64,000 bases of DNA, from assembly GCA_963761325.1 (NCBI GenBank), contig CAVXGZ010000001.1, forward strand, positions 1,302,001-1,366,000. The letters run 5' to 3'. This document shows, in pieces, positions 25,219 to 34,873 of the stretch. Both the position numbers and the translations under genes were made by a program. How positions within the stretch are numbered: position 1 is the stretch's first letter; each line of letters starts with the position of its first letter. Below the pieces are notes generated by a model. It made no database searches and was not told where the DNA came from. It saw only the letters and a list, made by a program, of their open reading frames with translations. This stretch comes from Streptantibioticus_C sp963761325. GTDB lineage: Bacteria > Actinomycetota > Actinomycetes > Streptomycetales > Streptomycetaceae.

Positions 25219-26103
25219 ATGCCTGAACTGCCCGAGGTCGAGGTGGTCCGGCGCGGGATGGAGCGCTGGGTCAGCGGCCGGACCGTCGAGGCGGTCGAGG
25301 TGCGCCACCCGCGCGCCGTCCGGCGCCACCTGGAGGGCCCGCTCGACTTCGCCGACCGGCTGAAGGGCGCGGTGATGGGCCCGGCCCGCCGCCGCGGCAA
25401 GTACCTGTGGCTGCCGCTGGACGGCGACGGGGCGGCCGGCGGCTCGCTGCTCGGCCACCTGGGGATGAGCGGGCAGCTGCTGGTCCAGCCGCACGACGCG
25501 CCCGACGAGACGCATCTGCGGGTCCGGATCCGGTTCGCCGACGACCAGGCCACCGAGTTGCGCTTCGTCGACCAGCGCACCTTCGGCGGCCTGTCGGTGC
25601 ACCCGGTGGTGGCCGAGGAGCCCGGCGCGTCCGTCGGTCTGCCGCTGCCGCTCTCCCACATCGCGCCCGACCCGCTGGAGGCCGCCTTCGACGAGGACGC
25701 CTTCCACGCCGCGCTGACCCGGCGCCGCACCACCGTCAAACGCGCCCTGCTCGACCAGTCGCTGATCAGCGGCGTCGGCAACATCTACGCCGACGAGGCG
25801 CTGTGGCGCACCCGGCTGCACTACGAACTGCCCACCGCGACCCTGACCCGGCCGCGCACCGCCGAACTCGTCGGCCACGTGCGCGCCGTGATGACCGCGG
25901 CGCTCGACGTCGGCGGCACCAGCTTCGACAGCCTCTACGTCAACGTCAACGGCGAGTCCGGCTACTTCGACCGCTCGCTGGACGCCTACGGCCGCGAGGA
26001 CGAGCCCTGCCGCCGCTGCGGCACGCCGATCCGCCGCCGCCCCTGGATGAACCGCTCCAGCTACTTCTGCCCGCGCTGCCAGCGCCCGCCCCGTCCCTCC
26101 TGA
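25219..26103 (+). CDS. mutM: Formamidopyrimidine-DNA glycosylase
   Basis: 294 residues. Starts MPELPEVEVVRRG, giving the catalytic Pro2 and Glu3 after Met removal. GHLGMSGQLL, SLISGVGNIYADEALW (helix-two-turn-helix) and a C-terminal zinc finger CRRCGTP...YFCPRC complete the family. It excises oxidised guanine (8-oxoG, FaPy). The rnc-mutM order ahead of smc is usual in streptomycetes. Confidence 0.96.
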   Translation: MPELPEVEVVRRGMERWVSGRTVEAVEVRHPRAVRRHLEGPLDFADRLKGAVMGPARRRGKYLWLPLDGDGAAGGSLLGHLGMSGQLLVQPHDAPDETHLRVRIRFADDQATELRFVDQRTFGGLSVHPVVAEEPGASVGLPLPLSHIAPDPLEAAFDEDAFHAALTRRRTTVKRALLDQSLISGVGNIYADEALWRTRLHYELPTATLTRPRTAELVGHVRAVMTAALDVGGTSFDSLYVNVNGESGYFDRSLDAYGREDEPCRRCGTPIRRRPWMNRSSYFCPRCQRPPRPS

Positions 26104-26128
26104 CCGCCGGCCCCGTACGGGCCCCGGG

Positions 26129-26962
26129 TCAGAAGCCGAAGTCCTGCGTCCACCAGGGACCGCCGGACTGGGAGCCGGTCGCGTAGTGCACGCCGATGCC
26201 GATGGAGTGGTAGTCGCAGTCCAGGATGTTGGCGCGGTGGCCGGGGCTGTTCATCCAGGCGTCCATCACGGACCGGGCGGTCGGCTGGCCCTCGGCGATG
26301 TTCTCGCCGCCGAGGTTGCCGATGCCGAGGGCGTCGGCGCGGTCCCAGGGGGTCTTGCCGTCCGGGTCGGTGTGGTCGAAGAAGCCGCGGGCGGCCATCT
26401 CCTCGCTGAAGTCCTGCGACAGCTCGGTGAGTTTGGAGCTGAGGGTCAGCGGCCGGCAGCCGGCTTGCGCGCGCTCCTGGTTGACCAGCGTCAGCACCTC
26501 GGCGGCGGCCGACGACTCGCTCGCCGTCGCGGCGGTCTCCAGCCCCGTGGCGCTGACCCGCACCGTGGCGCGCGGCGCGGCGGTGCGGGTCGCCGCGGGG
26601 CGCGGGGTCACCCGGGCCGACGGCCGCGCGGCGGTCCTGGTGGGGGAGGTGCTCGGGGCGGCCGGCCCCGCCCCGTCGCCGGTGGCGTACGGCACCGTGG
26701 CGCCTCCGTCGGTGGCCAACGCGGTCGGGGTGCCGTCGGCCCGGGCGGGGTTGCCGGGGCCGCCGTCGCCGAGCGGGAATCCGCCGCCGCTGAAGCCGGA
26801 CGGGGCGGGCAGCACCCCGGTCACCACGGCCGCGGCGCCCACCGCCACCGCCGCCGAGGCGCCGAGCAGTCCGGTGCGGGCGACGGCGCCGCGCCGTCGC
26901 CGGTCCCGGTGACCGCGTGGTGTGGCGGCGGTCTGGGGGGAGTTGCGTCGATGGCGCCCCAT
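26129..26962 (-). CDS. Secreted CAP/SCP-domain protein
   Basis: 277 residues from the ATG at 26962 (MGRHRRNSPQTAATPRGHR), preceded by GAGG at nine bases. A basic N-terminus and a hydrophobic segment (GLLGASAAVAVGAAAVVTG) form a signal or anchor. Residues ~65-150 are Ala/Pro/Thr-rich and disordered. The C-terminal ~125 residues are a CAP domain: VLTLVNQERAQAGCRPL, MAARGFFDHTDPDGKTPWDRA, GENIAEG, WMNSPGHRANILDCDYHSIGIGV. Bacterial CAP proteins are extracellular; the target is unknown. Convergent with mutM. Confidence 0.92.
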   Translation of the reverse strand: MGRHRRNSPQTAATPRGHRDRRRRGAVARTGLLGASAAVAVGAAAVVTGVLPAPSGFSGGGFPLGDGGPGNPARADGTPTALATDGGATVPYATGDGAGPAAPSTSPTRTAARPSARVTPRPAATRTAAPRATVRVSATGLETAATASESSAAAEVLTLVNQERAQAGCRPLTLSSKLTELSQDFSEEMAARGFFDHTDPDGKTPWDRADALGIGNLGGENIAEGQPTARSVMDAWMNSPGHRANILDCDYHSIGIGVHYATGSQSGGPWWTQDFGF

Positions 26963-27064
26963 CTGTGCGGCCTCGCTTCCCGGTGGCGGGTTCTCGTTCA
27001 CCCAAACGAGTGAACGCAACTGGGGCGTGACTGTACCGAAAGGACGGCGTGATGGAAGTGAAAC

Positions 27065-27502
27065 GTGCGACATCCGAGCGATAGCGTTCACCACGTGACG
27101 GACACAGGATCAGACGATCACCCGCCCACCTCCGCGGGCGCGTCGCCGTCCGCCCGCTCGGATCCGGACGCCGGCGGACCGGGTGCGCGGCCGCACGGCG
27201 ACGGGGCGGACCACCGGCCGGCGGATCGGCCGCTGCGGCTGACCGTGTGGGTGCGCGGCCGGGTCCAGGGGGTCGGTTTCCGCTGGTGGACGCGGGCCAC
27301 CGCGCTGGAGATCGGCGCGCTCGTCGGCTATGTGTCCAATCTCGACGACGGCCGGGTGCAGGTCGTCGCGGAGGGGCCGCGGGACCGCTGCGAGCGGCTG
27401 CTCGGGTGGCTGCGGGAGGGCGCCACGCCCGGGCGGGTGGACGGCGTGACCGAGATATGGGGGACGGCGCGCGGCGGCTACGGCGATTTCCGGACGCGCT
27501 GA
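27065..27502 (+). CDS. acyP: Acylphosphatase
   Basis: 145 residues. Residues ~57-145 are the small acylphosphatase fold: RLTVWVRGRVQGVGFRWWTRATALEIG (catalytic Arg in GVGFRWW) and GYVSNLDDGRVQVVAEG (catalytic Asn). It hydrolyses acyl phosphates in the cytoplasm. The first ~55 residues are disordered, Asp/Pro/Gly-rich and beyond the usual length. GTG 27065 has GGAAG six bases before it; a GTG at 27095 is the alternative. Confidence 0.88.
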   Translation: MRHPSDSVHHVTDTGSDDHPPTSAGASPSARSDPDAGGPGARPHGDGADHRPADRPLRLTVWVRGRVQGVGFRWWTRATALEIGALVGYVSNLDDGRVQVVAEGPRDRCERLLGWLREGATPGRVDGVTEIWGTARGGYGDFRTR

Positions 27503-27896
27503 ACCGGTCGGCGCCGGGGACCGTATGCCTGGACTCGCGGGATTATGTCCTGATGTGACCGGCGATACCTCGGGTACGCGGACGATTTGCCTTCGGAACG
27601 GGTGTTGCCATTTCGGTTGCGCCGTGCCAGGCTGCCGCATCAGGATGATCTCCGGAGCCCCTGCGGTTGCGTTCCGCGGCGCCTTGTGCGCCGTGTCGAG
27701 AACGGCGCGCCGGACGGCTGGGCCGTGATCGTGTTGACCGTGCATCCATTTGGTGAGACGCTGGAAGCCCCGCGCACCTTAGCTGTTTGACCGTTGCAAC
27801 ACAATGCCAACGGCGGCGGCGCGAACAGCGGGTGCGGAAATCCCCTATATGACCCACCCGCGTCGGTCGGTCACTCAGCGTGGAGGACCATCCATC
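27503..27896. other. Intergenic region, lower GC, no gene seen
   Basis: 394 bases with no frame showing GC-rich third positions. It contains CGGCGC-N5-GCGCCG and two TTGACC words (near 27737 and 27789) that could be -35 boxes for the downstream small gene; no matching -10 was clear. The start-proximal RBS GTGGAGGA is at 27880. Confidence 0.4.
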
Positions 27897-28097
27897 ATGG
27901 CAAAGGCGCTTCTCGGATACGTCGGCGGCACTGACCCGCGACTCATCGCCGAGATGCGACGGCTTCAGCAGCGAGTCCAGGACCTGGAGTCCGAGCTGGT
28001 ACGGATCCAGGCTGAGAACGATGTGCTGGCCTCGTCGCATGAAGAGTCGCTGCTCGGCAGCATCGACGTCTCCCAGGCAGAGCCCGCGCTCGCCTGA
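27897..28097 (+). CDS. Small coiled-coil protein upstream of smc
   Basis: 66 residues, MAKALLGYVGGTDPRLIAEMRRLQQRVQDLESELVRIQAEN...PALA. The centre is a short coiled coil with heptad Leu/Val. GTGGAGGA lies nine bases before the ATG. I recall it as conserved ahead of smc in streptomycetes, but no function is known to me. It is separated from smc by a strong hairpin, so it is probably its own unit. Confidence 0.85.
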   Translation: MAKALLGYVGGTDPRLIAEMRRLQQRVQDLESELVRIQAENDVLASSHEESLLGSIDVSQAEPALA

Positions 28098-28188
28098 ACC
28101 GACCCTCTCCGACGTACCCCCCGGCGGACGTCAGGATCGTGTCGGCACCGTCACACAACCGCGGATGACAGTGCGCAGATGATTGTGC

Positions 28189-28210
28189 AAGGGACGCTTC
28201 GGCGTCCCTT
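28189..28210 (+). terminator. UUCG-loop hairpin terminator
   Basis: AAGGGACGC-TTCG-GCGTCCCTT, nine perfect pairs capped by a stable C(UUCG)G tetraloop, 92 bases after the small coiled-coil gene. Only two T's follow, so termination may need help. Confidence 0.7.
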
Positions 28211-28360
28211 CGTCATGTCTCCCGCCCCTCGGCTTACTCCTACCGTCAGGTGTGCCCTGCGCCCTCCCCGGTGAAACCGGGCGTGAACTGTAGAGTCCGA
28301 GTGCCCGGACGACACGGTTTCACCGGCGTCAGCCGTAGCCCGCCGCAGCAGGAGGACCGC

Positions 28361-31300
28361 GTGCACCTCAAGAGCTTGACCCTGCGGGGTTTCAAGTCCT
28401 TCGCGTCGGCCACCACCTTGCGTTTCGAACCCGGCATCACCTGCGTCGTGGGGCCCAACGGCTCCGGCAAGTCCAATGTCGTCGACGGCCTTTCCTGGGT
28501 CATGGGCGAGCAGGGCGCCAAGAGCCTGCGCGGCGGCAAGATGGAGGACGTCATCTTCGCGGGCACCACCGGCCGCCCGCCGCTCGGCCGCGCCGAGGTC
28601 TCGCTGACCATCGACAACAGCGACGGCGCGCTGCCCATCGACTACGCCGAAGTCACCATCACCCGCACCATGTTCCGCAACGGCGGCAGCGAGTACCAGC
28701 TCAACGGCGACACCTGCCGCCTGCTGGACATCCAGGAACTGCTCTCCGACTCCGGCATCGGCCGCGAGATGCACGTCATCGTCGGCCAGGGCCAGCTCGA
28801 CTCGGTGCTGCACGCCGACCCGATGGGCCGCCGGGCCTTCATCGAGGAGGCGGCCGGCGTCCTCAAGCACCGCAAGCGCAAGGAGAAGGCGCTGCGCAAG
28901 CTGGACGCGATGCAGGCCAACCTCGCCCGGGTCAACGACCTCACCGCGGAACTGCGCCGCCAGCTCAAGCCGCTCGGCCGGCAGGCGGCCGTCGCCCGCC
29001 GGGCCGCGGTCATCCAGGCCGACCTGCGCGACGCCAGACTCCGGCTGCTCGCCGACGACTTGGTGACCCTGCGCGAGGCTCTGCGCAGTGAAGTCGCGGA
29101 CGAGGCCGCCCTGAAGGAGCGTCGCGACACGGTGGAGGCCGAGGTCGCCGCCGGCGCCCGCCGCGAGGCCCAACTGGAGGAGCAGGTACGCCGGATCGCG
29201 CCCCGGGTCGCCGAGGCGCAGCAGACCTGGTACGGCCTGTCCCAGCTCGCCGAACGCGTCCGGGGCACCATCGGCCTCGCCGAACAGCGCATCCGGCACG
29301 CCGACGGCCAGCAGACCGAGGAGCGCCGCGGCCGCGACCCGGAGGACATGGAGCGCGAGGCCGCCCGCATCCGGGAACAGGAGGCGGAGCTGGCCGCCGC
29401 TCTGGAGGCCGCCCAGTACGCGCTGGAGGACACCGTCGCCCACCGCGCGGACCTGGAACGGGGCCTGGCCGCCGAGGAGCAGCGGCTCAAGGCCGTCGCC
29501 CGCGCCATCGCCGACCGCCGCGAGGGGCTGGCCCGGCTGCACGGCCAGGTCAACGCCGCCCGCAGCCGGGCCGCCGCCGCCGAGGCGGAGATCGGCCGGC
29601 TGACCGCCGCCCGCGAGGAGTCCGCGGACCGCGCCGTGGTCGCCCAGGAGGAGTACGAACGCCTGCAGGCGCAGGTGGACGGCCTCGACGCGGGTGACGC
29701 CGAGTCGGAGGCGGCCTACGACAGCGCCCGCGGCGCCCAGGCCGAGGCCGAGGAGGCGTTCGCCGCAGCCCGTGAGTCGGCCACCGCCGCGGAACGCGAA
29801 CGCGCCGCGCTGTCCGCCCGGCACGACGCGCTGGCGCTCGGCCTGCGCCGCAAGGACGGCACCGGGATACTGCTCGGCGCGGCCGACCGGCTCGGCGGCC
29901 TGCTGGGTCCGGCGGCCGAGCTGCTGAGCGTCACCCCCGGCTACGAGGTGCCGCTCGCCGCCGCGCTGGGCGCCGCCGCCGACGCCGTCGCGGTCGACGC
30001 CCCGTCCGCCGCCGCCGAGGCGCTGCGCCTGCTGCGCAAGGACGACGCGGGGCGGGCCGCCCTGCTGGTCGGCGGCGCCCCCGAGGAGGGCGAGCCGGTC
30101 GAGGTGCCCGCCGGGCTGCGCCGGGCCGACGCCCTGGTACGGGGCCCCGAGGAACTGCTGCCCGCGGTCCGCCGGCTGCTGCGCGGCGTCGTGGTCGTCG
30201 ACACCCTCGCCGACGCCCAGGAACTGCTGGCCCGCCACCCCCGGCTGACCGCCGTCACCGCCGAGGGCGACCTGCTCGCCGCGCACTTCGCGCACGGCGG
30301 CTCGGCCGGCGCGCCCAGCCTGCTGGAGGTCCAGGCCGCGGTGGACGAGGCGGCGGCCGGCCTGGAGGAGCTGGCCGCACGGTGCGCCGCGCTGGCCGAG
30401 GAGCAGACGGCGGCCAAGGAACGGCGCGCGGAGTGCGCCCGCGAGGTCGACCGGCTCGCCGCCCGGCGCCGGGCGGCCGAGAAGGAACGATCCACCGTCG
30501 CCCAGCAGCTCGGCCGCCTGGCCGGCCAGGCCCGCGGCGCGGCCGGGGAGGCGGAACGCGCGGCGGCCGCCGTCGCCCGGGCCCAGGAGGCGCTGACCGG
30601 CGCCGAGGAGGCGCTCACCGACCTGACTCACCGTCTGCTGGAGGCGGAGTCCGCGCCCGCCGAGGAGGAGCCGGACACCTCCGAGCGCGACCGCCTGGCG
30701 GCCGACGGGGCCAACGCCCGGCAGACCGAGATGGAGGCGCGGCTGCAGCTGCGCACCCACGAGGAACGCGTCAAGGCGCTGGCCGGCCGGGCCGACGCCC
30801 TCGACCGCGGGGCCCGGATGGAGCGCGAGGCGCGCGCCCAGGCGGAGCGCCGCAAGGCCCGGCTGGCGTACGAGGCGCGCACGGCCGGCGCGGTGCTGGC
30901 CGGTGCCCGCGGGCTGCTGGAGTACGTGACCGTCTCGCTGTCCCGCGCGGAGCGCGAACGGGAGGCGACGGAGCGCACGAAGACCGAGCGCGAGGCGGCG
31001 CTGACCGCCGAGCGCGACGCGGCCCGCGGCCTGAAGGGCGAGCTGGACAAGCTCACCGACTCGGTCCACCGCGGTGAGGTGCTGGGCGCCGAGAAGCGGC
31101 TGCGCGTCGAGCAGTTGGAGACCAAGGCGCTGGAGGAGCACGGCATGGAGGCGGCCGGGCTGATCGCCGAGTACGGCCCGGACCAGCTGGTGCCCGCCCC
31201 GCCGCCGGCCGAGGGCGAACGGCGCGACGAGGAGCCGCCGCCCCGTCCCTACGCGCGCGGCGAGCAGGAGAAGCGGCTGCGGGCCGCCGAGAAGGCGTAC

Positions 31301-31930
31301 CAGCAGCTCGGCAAGGTCAACCCGCTCGCCCTGGAGGAGTTCGCCGCCCTGGAGGAGCGGCACAACTTCCTCACCGAGCAGCTGGAGGACCTGCGCAAGA
31401 CCCGGGCCGACCTGCTGCAGGTGGTCAAGGAGGTGGACGAGCGGGTGGAGCAGGTCTTCACCGCCGCCTACCACGACACCGCGCGCGAGTTCGAGGGCGT
31501 CTTCTCCCGGCTGTTCCCCGGCGGCGAGGGCCGGCTGATCCTCACCGATCCGGACGACATGCTGACCACCGGCGTCGAGGTCGAGGCCCGCCCGCCCGGC
31601 AAGAGGGTCAAGCGGCTGTCCCTGCTGTCCGGCGGCGAGCGCTCGCTGACCGCGGTGGCGCTGCTGGTGTCGATCTTCAAGGCCCGCCCCAGTCCGTTCT
31701 ACGTGATGGACGAGGTCGAGGCGGCGCTGGACGACACCAACCTCCAGCGGCTCATCGGGATCATGCGCGAGCTGCAGGAGAGCTCCCAGCTCATCGTGAT
31801 CACCCATCAGAAGCGCACGATGGAGGTCGCCGACGCCCTCTACGGCGTCTCGATGCAGGGTGACGGGGTCTCCAAGGTCATCAGCCAGCGCCTCAAGGAC
31901 AGCCGGGAGCGCAGGAAACAGCCCGCCTGA
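28361..31930 (+). CDS. smc: Chromosome segregation protein SMC
   Basis: 1189 residues from GTG 28361 with AGGAGGA just upstream. N-terminal HLKSLTLRGFKSFASATTLRF and Walker A GPNGSGKSN (~32-40); long coiled-coil arms rich in Ala/Glu/Arg; a central hinge (~505-660, GGLLGPAAELLSVTPGYEVPLAAALGAAADAVAVD); C-terminal signature LSGGERSL (~1088) and Walker B YVMDEVEAALDD (~1113). SMC, with ScpAB encoded elsewhere, compacts and segregates chromosomes, in Streptomyces notably at sporulation. The last genes of its operon are not clear; glcP follows after 200 bases. Confidence 0.97.
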   Translation: MHLKSLTLRGFKSFASATTLRFEPGITCVVGPNGSGKSNVVDGLSWVMGEQGAKSLRGGKMEDVIFAGTTGRPPLGRAEVSLTIDNSDGALPIDYAEVTITRTMFRNGGSEYQLNGDTCRLLDIQELLSDSGIGREMHVIVGQGQLDSVLHADPMGRRAFIEEAAGVLKHRKRKEKALRKLDAMQANLARVNDLTAELRRQLKPLGRQAAVARRAAVIQADLRDARLRLLADDLVTLREALRSEVADEAALKERRDTVEAEVAAGARREAQLEEQVRRIAPRVAEAQQTWYGLSQLAERVRGTIGLAEQRIRHADGQQTEERRGRDPEDMEREAARIREQEAELAAALEAAQYALEDTVAHRADLERGLAAEEQRLKAVARAIADRREGLARLHGQVNAARSRAAAAEAEIGRLTAAREESADRAVVAQEEYERLQAQVDGLDAGDAESEAAYDSARGAQAEAEEAFAAARESATAAERERAALSARHDALALGLRRKDGTGILLGAADRLGGLLGPAAELLSVTPGYEVPLAAALGAAADAVAVDAPSAAAEALRLLRKDDAGRAALLVGGAPEEGEPVEVPAGLRRADALVRGPEELLPAVRRLLRGVVVVDTLADAQELLARHPRLTAVTAEGDLLAAHFAHGGSAGAPSLLEVQAAVDEAAAGLEELAARCAALAEEQTAAKERRAECAREVDRLAARRRAAEKERSTVAQQLGRLAGQARGAAGEAERAAAAVARAQEALTGAEEALTDLTHRLLEAESAPAEEEPDTSERDRLAADGANARQTEMEARLQLRTHEERVKALAGRADALDRGARMEREARAQAERRKARLAYEARTAGAVLAGARGLLEYVTVSLSRAEREREATERTKTEREAALTAERDAARGLKGELDKLTDSVHRGEVLGAEKRLRVEQLETKALEEHGMEAAGLIAEYGPDQLVPAPPPAEGERRDEEPPPRPYARGEQEKRLRAAEKAYQQLGKVNPLALEEFAALEERHNFLTEQLEDLRKTRADLLQVVKEVDERVEQVFTAAYHDTAREFEGVFSRLFPGGEGRLILTDPDDMLTTGVEVEARPPGKRVKRLSLLSGGERSLTAVALLVSIFKARPSPFYVMDEVEAALDDTNLQRLIGIMRELQESSQLIVITHQKRTMEVADALYGVSMQGDGVSKVISQRLKDSRERRKQPA

Positions 31931-32130
31931 CCGATCGGGCATATACGCCGTTCGGGTGGGCACCCGCACCGAATGGTTCAATCGCGTCGTACCGTCCGTG
32001 CGAAGTCCTGCCCCGTCACGCCCCGTCCGCCGGGTCCCGGCCGAGTGGTGCCGCCCATCGCGGCGTCCGACACTCGGAGGTCCAGGCCCCGCCCCGTGCA
32101 GGGGCCGGCGCGGCGCGCGAGGAGTTCACG

Positions 32131-33558
32131 TTGACCAGGACAGCACCCGACACCCCGGCGGGCTCGCCCCCGGCCGGGGCCGACCACCTCGCCCACGTGG
32201 TCTTCATCAGCGCGGCCGCCGCCATGGGCGGGTTCCTGTTCGGCTACGACAGCTCCGTCATCAACGGCGCCGTGGTCGGCATCCAGGGCCACTTCGCCAT
32301 CAGCAACAGCCTGCTCGCGCAGGTCGTCGCCGCCGCGCTGCTGGGCTGCGCGGTCGGTGCCGCCACGGCGGGCCGGCTCGCCGACCGGCTGGGACGCATC
32401 CGGGTGATGCAGATCGCCGCGCTGCTGTTCACCATCAGCGCCATCGGCTCCGCGCTGCCGTTCGCCCTGTGGGACCTGACCATGTGGCGGGTGATCGGCG
32501 GGTTCGCGATCGGCATGGCCTCGGTGATCGGCCCCGCCTACATCGCCGAGGTCTCCCCGCCGGCCTACCGGGGCCGGCTCGGCTCCTTCCAGCAGGCCGC
32601 GATCGTGATCGGCATCGCGATCTCGCAGCTCGTCAACTATGGGATCCTGCGGTTGGCCAACGGCAACCAGCGCGGCCACCTCGCCGGGCTGGAGGCGTGG
32701 CAGTGGATGCTCGGAGTGATGGTGGTGCCGGCCGCGCTGTACGGCGTGCTGACCCTGGCGATCCCGGAGTCGCCCCGTTACCTGCTCGCCGTCGGCCGGA
32801 CGAACGCCGCGCGCAAGGTCCTGCTGGACGTCGAGGGCAAGGAGTCGAACCTGGACGCCCGGGTGGAGGAGATCCGCCTGGCGATGCACCGGGAGCACAA
32901 GTCCACCTTCAAGGACCTGCTCGGCGGGCGCGGCGGCTTCCTGCCGATCGTCTGGGTGGGCATCGGCCTGTCGATGTTCCAGCAGCTCGTCGGCATCAAC
33001 GTGATCTTCTACTACTCCTCGTCGCTGTGGCAGTCGGTCGGCATCGACCCGACGAGTTCGTTCCTGTACTCCTTCACCACGTCGATCGTGAACGTGATCG
33101 GCACCGTGATCGCGATGCTCTTCGTGGACCGGATCGGCCGCAGGCCGCTGCTGATCACCGGCTCGATCGGCATGGCCGTCTCGCTGGGGCTGGCGGCTTG
33201 GGCGTTCTCGTACAAGACCGGTACCGGCAAGAACATCCACCTGCCGAACGCCCAGGGCACCACCGCGCTGGTCGCGGCGCACATGTTCGTGCTCTTCTTC
33301 GCGCTGTCGTGGGGCGTGGTCGTCTGGGTGCTGCTCGGCGAGATGTTCCCGAACAAGATCCGTGCCGCCGCGCTCGGTGTCGCCGCCTCGGCGCAGTGGC
33401 TCGCCAACTGGGCCATCACCGTGAGCTTCCCCACCCTCTCCGACTGGGACCTGTCGGGCGCGTACGTCATCTACGCCTGCTTCGCGGTGCTCTCGATCCC
33501 GTTCGTCGGCTTCCTGGTCCGCGAGACCAAGGGGAAGGCGCTGGAGGAGATGGGTTAG
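32131..33558 (+). CDS. glcP: Sugar porter of the major facilitator superfamily (glucose permease type)
   Basis: 475 residues, 12 predicted membrane segments. Sugar-porter signatures: GGFLFGYDSSVINGA in helix 1, GRLADRLGRIRVM after helix 2, PESPRYL after helix 6, DRIGRRPLL in the second half and VRETKGKALEE at the end. The family includes glucose/H+ symporters; the position beside smc matches glcP1 of S. coelicolor as recalled. TTG start with GAGGAG seven bases upstream. Inner-membrane protein. Confidence 0.9.
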   Translation: MTRTAPDTPAGSPPAGADHLAHVVFISAAAAMGGFLFGYDSSVINGAVVGIQGHFAISNSLLAQVVAAALLGCAVGAATAGRLADRLGRIRVMQIAALLFTISAIGSALPFALWDLTMWRVIGGFAIGMASVIGPAYIAEVSPPAYRGRLGSFQQAAIVIGIAISQLVNYGILRLANGNQRGHLAGLEAWQWMLGVMVVPAALYGVLTLAIPESPRYLLAVGRTNAARKVLLDVEGKESNLDARVEEIRLAMHREHKSTFKDLLGGRGGFLPIVWVGIGLSMFQQLVGINVIFYYSSSLWQSVGIDPTSSFLYSFTTSIVNVIGTVIAMLFVDRIGRRPLLITGSIGMAVSLGLAAWAFSYKTGTGKNIHLPNAQGTTALVAAHMFVLFFALSWGVVVWVLLGEMFPNKIRAAALGVAASAQWLANWAITVSFPTLSDWDLSGAYVIYACFAVLSIPFVGFLVRETKGKALEEMG

Positions 33559-33600
33559 CGCCCGTCCCGGGGGTTCCCGCCGGACGGGGCGGCCGTAGCC

Positions 33601-33606
33601 GATACT
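33601..33606 (+). promoter_or_regulatory. Candidate -10 box of ftsY
   Basis: GATACT nine bases before the ATG, no ribosome site; suggests a near-leaderless message. No clear -35. Confidence 0.3.
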
Positions 33607-33615
33607 GGGGGCGTT

Positions 33616-34803
33616 ATGGAAACCGTCATCCTTGCCGTAGTCATCGCCGTGGTCGTTCTCGGCGCGCTCGGCGGGCTCGTGGTCGGCAGCCGCCGCCGCA
33701 AGCCGCCCGCGCCGCCGACGGCCCCATCGAAGAGCACCGCCCCGCCGGCCGAGCCGCACGTCGGCGAGGACGCGGAGGCGCCGCGCGACGAACCACGTCG
33801 CACCATCGAGGAGGTCGAGCTCCCCGGGGCGCCGGTCGTCACGCTGCCGCCCGACCAGTTCCCGGCCGTCGAGGTCCCCGAACCGGCCGCCGGGCGGCTG
33901 GTCCGGCTGCGCTCGCGGCTGTCGCGTTCGCAGAATACGCTGGGCAAGGGCCTGCTGACCCTGCTCTCGCGGGAGCACCTGGACGACGCGACGTGGGAGG
34001 AGATCGAGGACACCCTGCTGACCGCGGACGTCGGCGTCGCCCCGACCGAGGAGCTGATCGGACGGCTGCGCGCCCGGGTCAAGGTGCTCGGCACCCGCAC
34101 CCCGCCGGAGCTGCGCGCCCTGCTGCGCGAGGAGCTGTTGACGCTGGTCGGCACCGAGGCCGACCGCACCCTGCACACCGAGAGCCCGCTGGACCAGCCC
34201 GCGGTCCTGATGGTCGTCGGGGTCAACGGCACCGGCAAGACGACCACCACCGGCAAGATCGCCCGGGTCCTGGTCGCCGACGGCCGCAGCGTGCTGCTCG
34301 GCGCGGCCGACACCTTCCGCGCCGCCGCCGCCGACCAGTTGCAGACCTGGGGCGAACGGGTCGGCGCCCGCACCGTGCGCGGCCCCGAGGGCGGCGACCC
34401 GGCGTCGGTCGCCTACGACGCGGTCAAGGAGGGGATCGCCGAGAGCGCGGACGTCGTGCTGATCGACACCGCGGGCCGGCTGCACACCAAGACCGGGCTG
34501 ATGGACGAGCTGGGCAAGGTCAAGCGGGTAGTGGAGAAGCACGGCCCGGTGGACGAGGTCATCCTGGTCCTGGACGCCACCACCGGCCAGAACGGCCTGG
34601 TCCAGGCGCGGGTCTTCGCCGAGGTGGTGGACGTCACCGGCATCGCCCTCACCAAGCTCGACGGCACCGCCAAGGGCGGCATCGTCATCGCGGTGCAGCG
34701 CGAACTCGGCGTGCCGGTCAAGCTCGTGGGCCTCGGCGAGGGTCCCGACGACCTCGCCCCGTTCGAGCCCGAGGCGTTCGTGGACGCGCTGATCGGCGAC
34801 TGA
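33616..34803 (+). CDS. ftsY: Signal recognition particle receptor FtsY
   Basis: 395 residues. An N-terminal membrane helix (METVILAVVIAVVVLGALGGLVVG) anchors it, as usual in actinobacteria. An acidic/Pro linker follows, then the N domain (~95-185) and the GTPase G domain with GVNGTGKTTT (Lys208), DTFRAAAADQL, DTAGRLHTK, and TKLDGTAKGG. It docks SRP-ribosome complexes at the membrane and pairs with Ffh, encoded 8 kb away. Confidence 0.96.
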   Translation: METVILAVVIAVVVLGALGGLVVGSRRRKPPAPPTAPSKSTAPPAEPHVGEDAEAPRDEPRRTIEEVELPGAPVVTLPPDQFPAVEVPEPAAGRLVRLRSRLSRSQNTLGKGLLTLLSREHLDDATWEEIEDTLLTADVGVAPTEELIGRLRARVKVLGTRTPPELRALLREELLTLVGTEADRTLHTESPLDQPAVLMVVGVNGTGKTTTTGKIARVLVADGRSVLLGAADTFRAAAADQLQTWGERVGARTVRGPEGGDPASVAYDAVKEGIAESADVVLIDTAGRLHTKTGLMDELGKVKRVVEKHGPVDEVILVLDATTGQNGLVQARVFAEVVDVTGIALTKLDGTAKGGIVIAVQRELGVPVKLVGLGEGPDDLAPFEPEAFVDALIGD

Positions 34804-34822
34804 TCCGCCGACCGGATCCGGT

Positions 34823-34852
34823 AAGGGGCGCCCACGTTGGTGGGCGCCCCTT
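34823..34852. terminator. Bidirectional terminator between ftsY and the prim-pol gene
   Basis: AAGGGGCGCCCAC-GTTG-GTGGGCGCCCCTT, 13 perfect pairs around a 4-base loop, midway between the two convergent genes. The flanking A/T pairs can give short U runs on either strand. Confidence 0.8.
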
Positions 34853-34873
34853 ACACGTGACCGGCCGACCGGT

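Noticed and set aside
27543..28040. Minus-strand 165-residue ORF before smc
   Set aside because: No codon-position GC bias and it runs antisense to the small coiled-coil gene.
28250..28360. Upstream extension of smc by 37 codons
   Set aside because: GTG 28361 has an ideal AGGAGGA and starts exactly at the conserved HLKSLTLRGFKSF.
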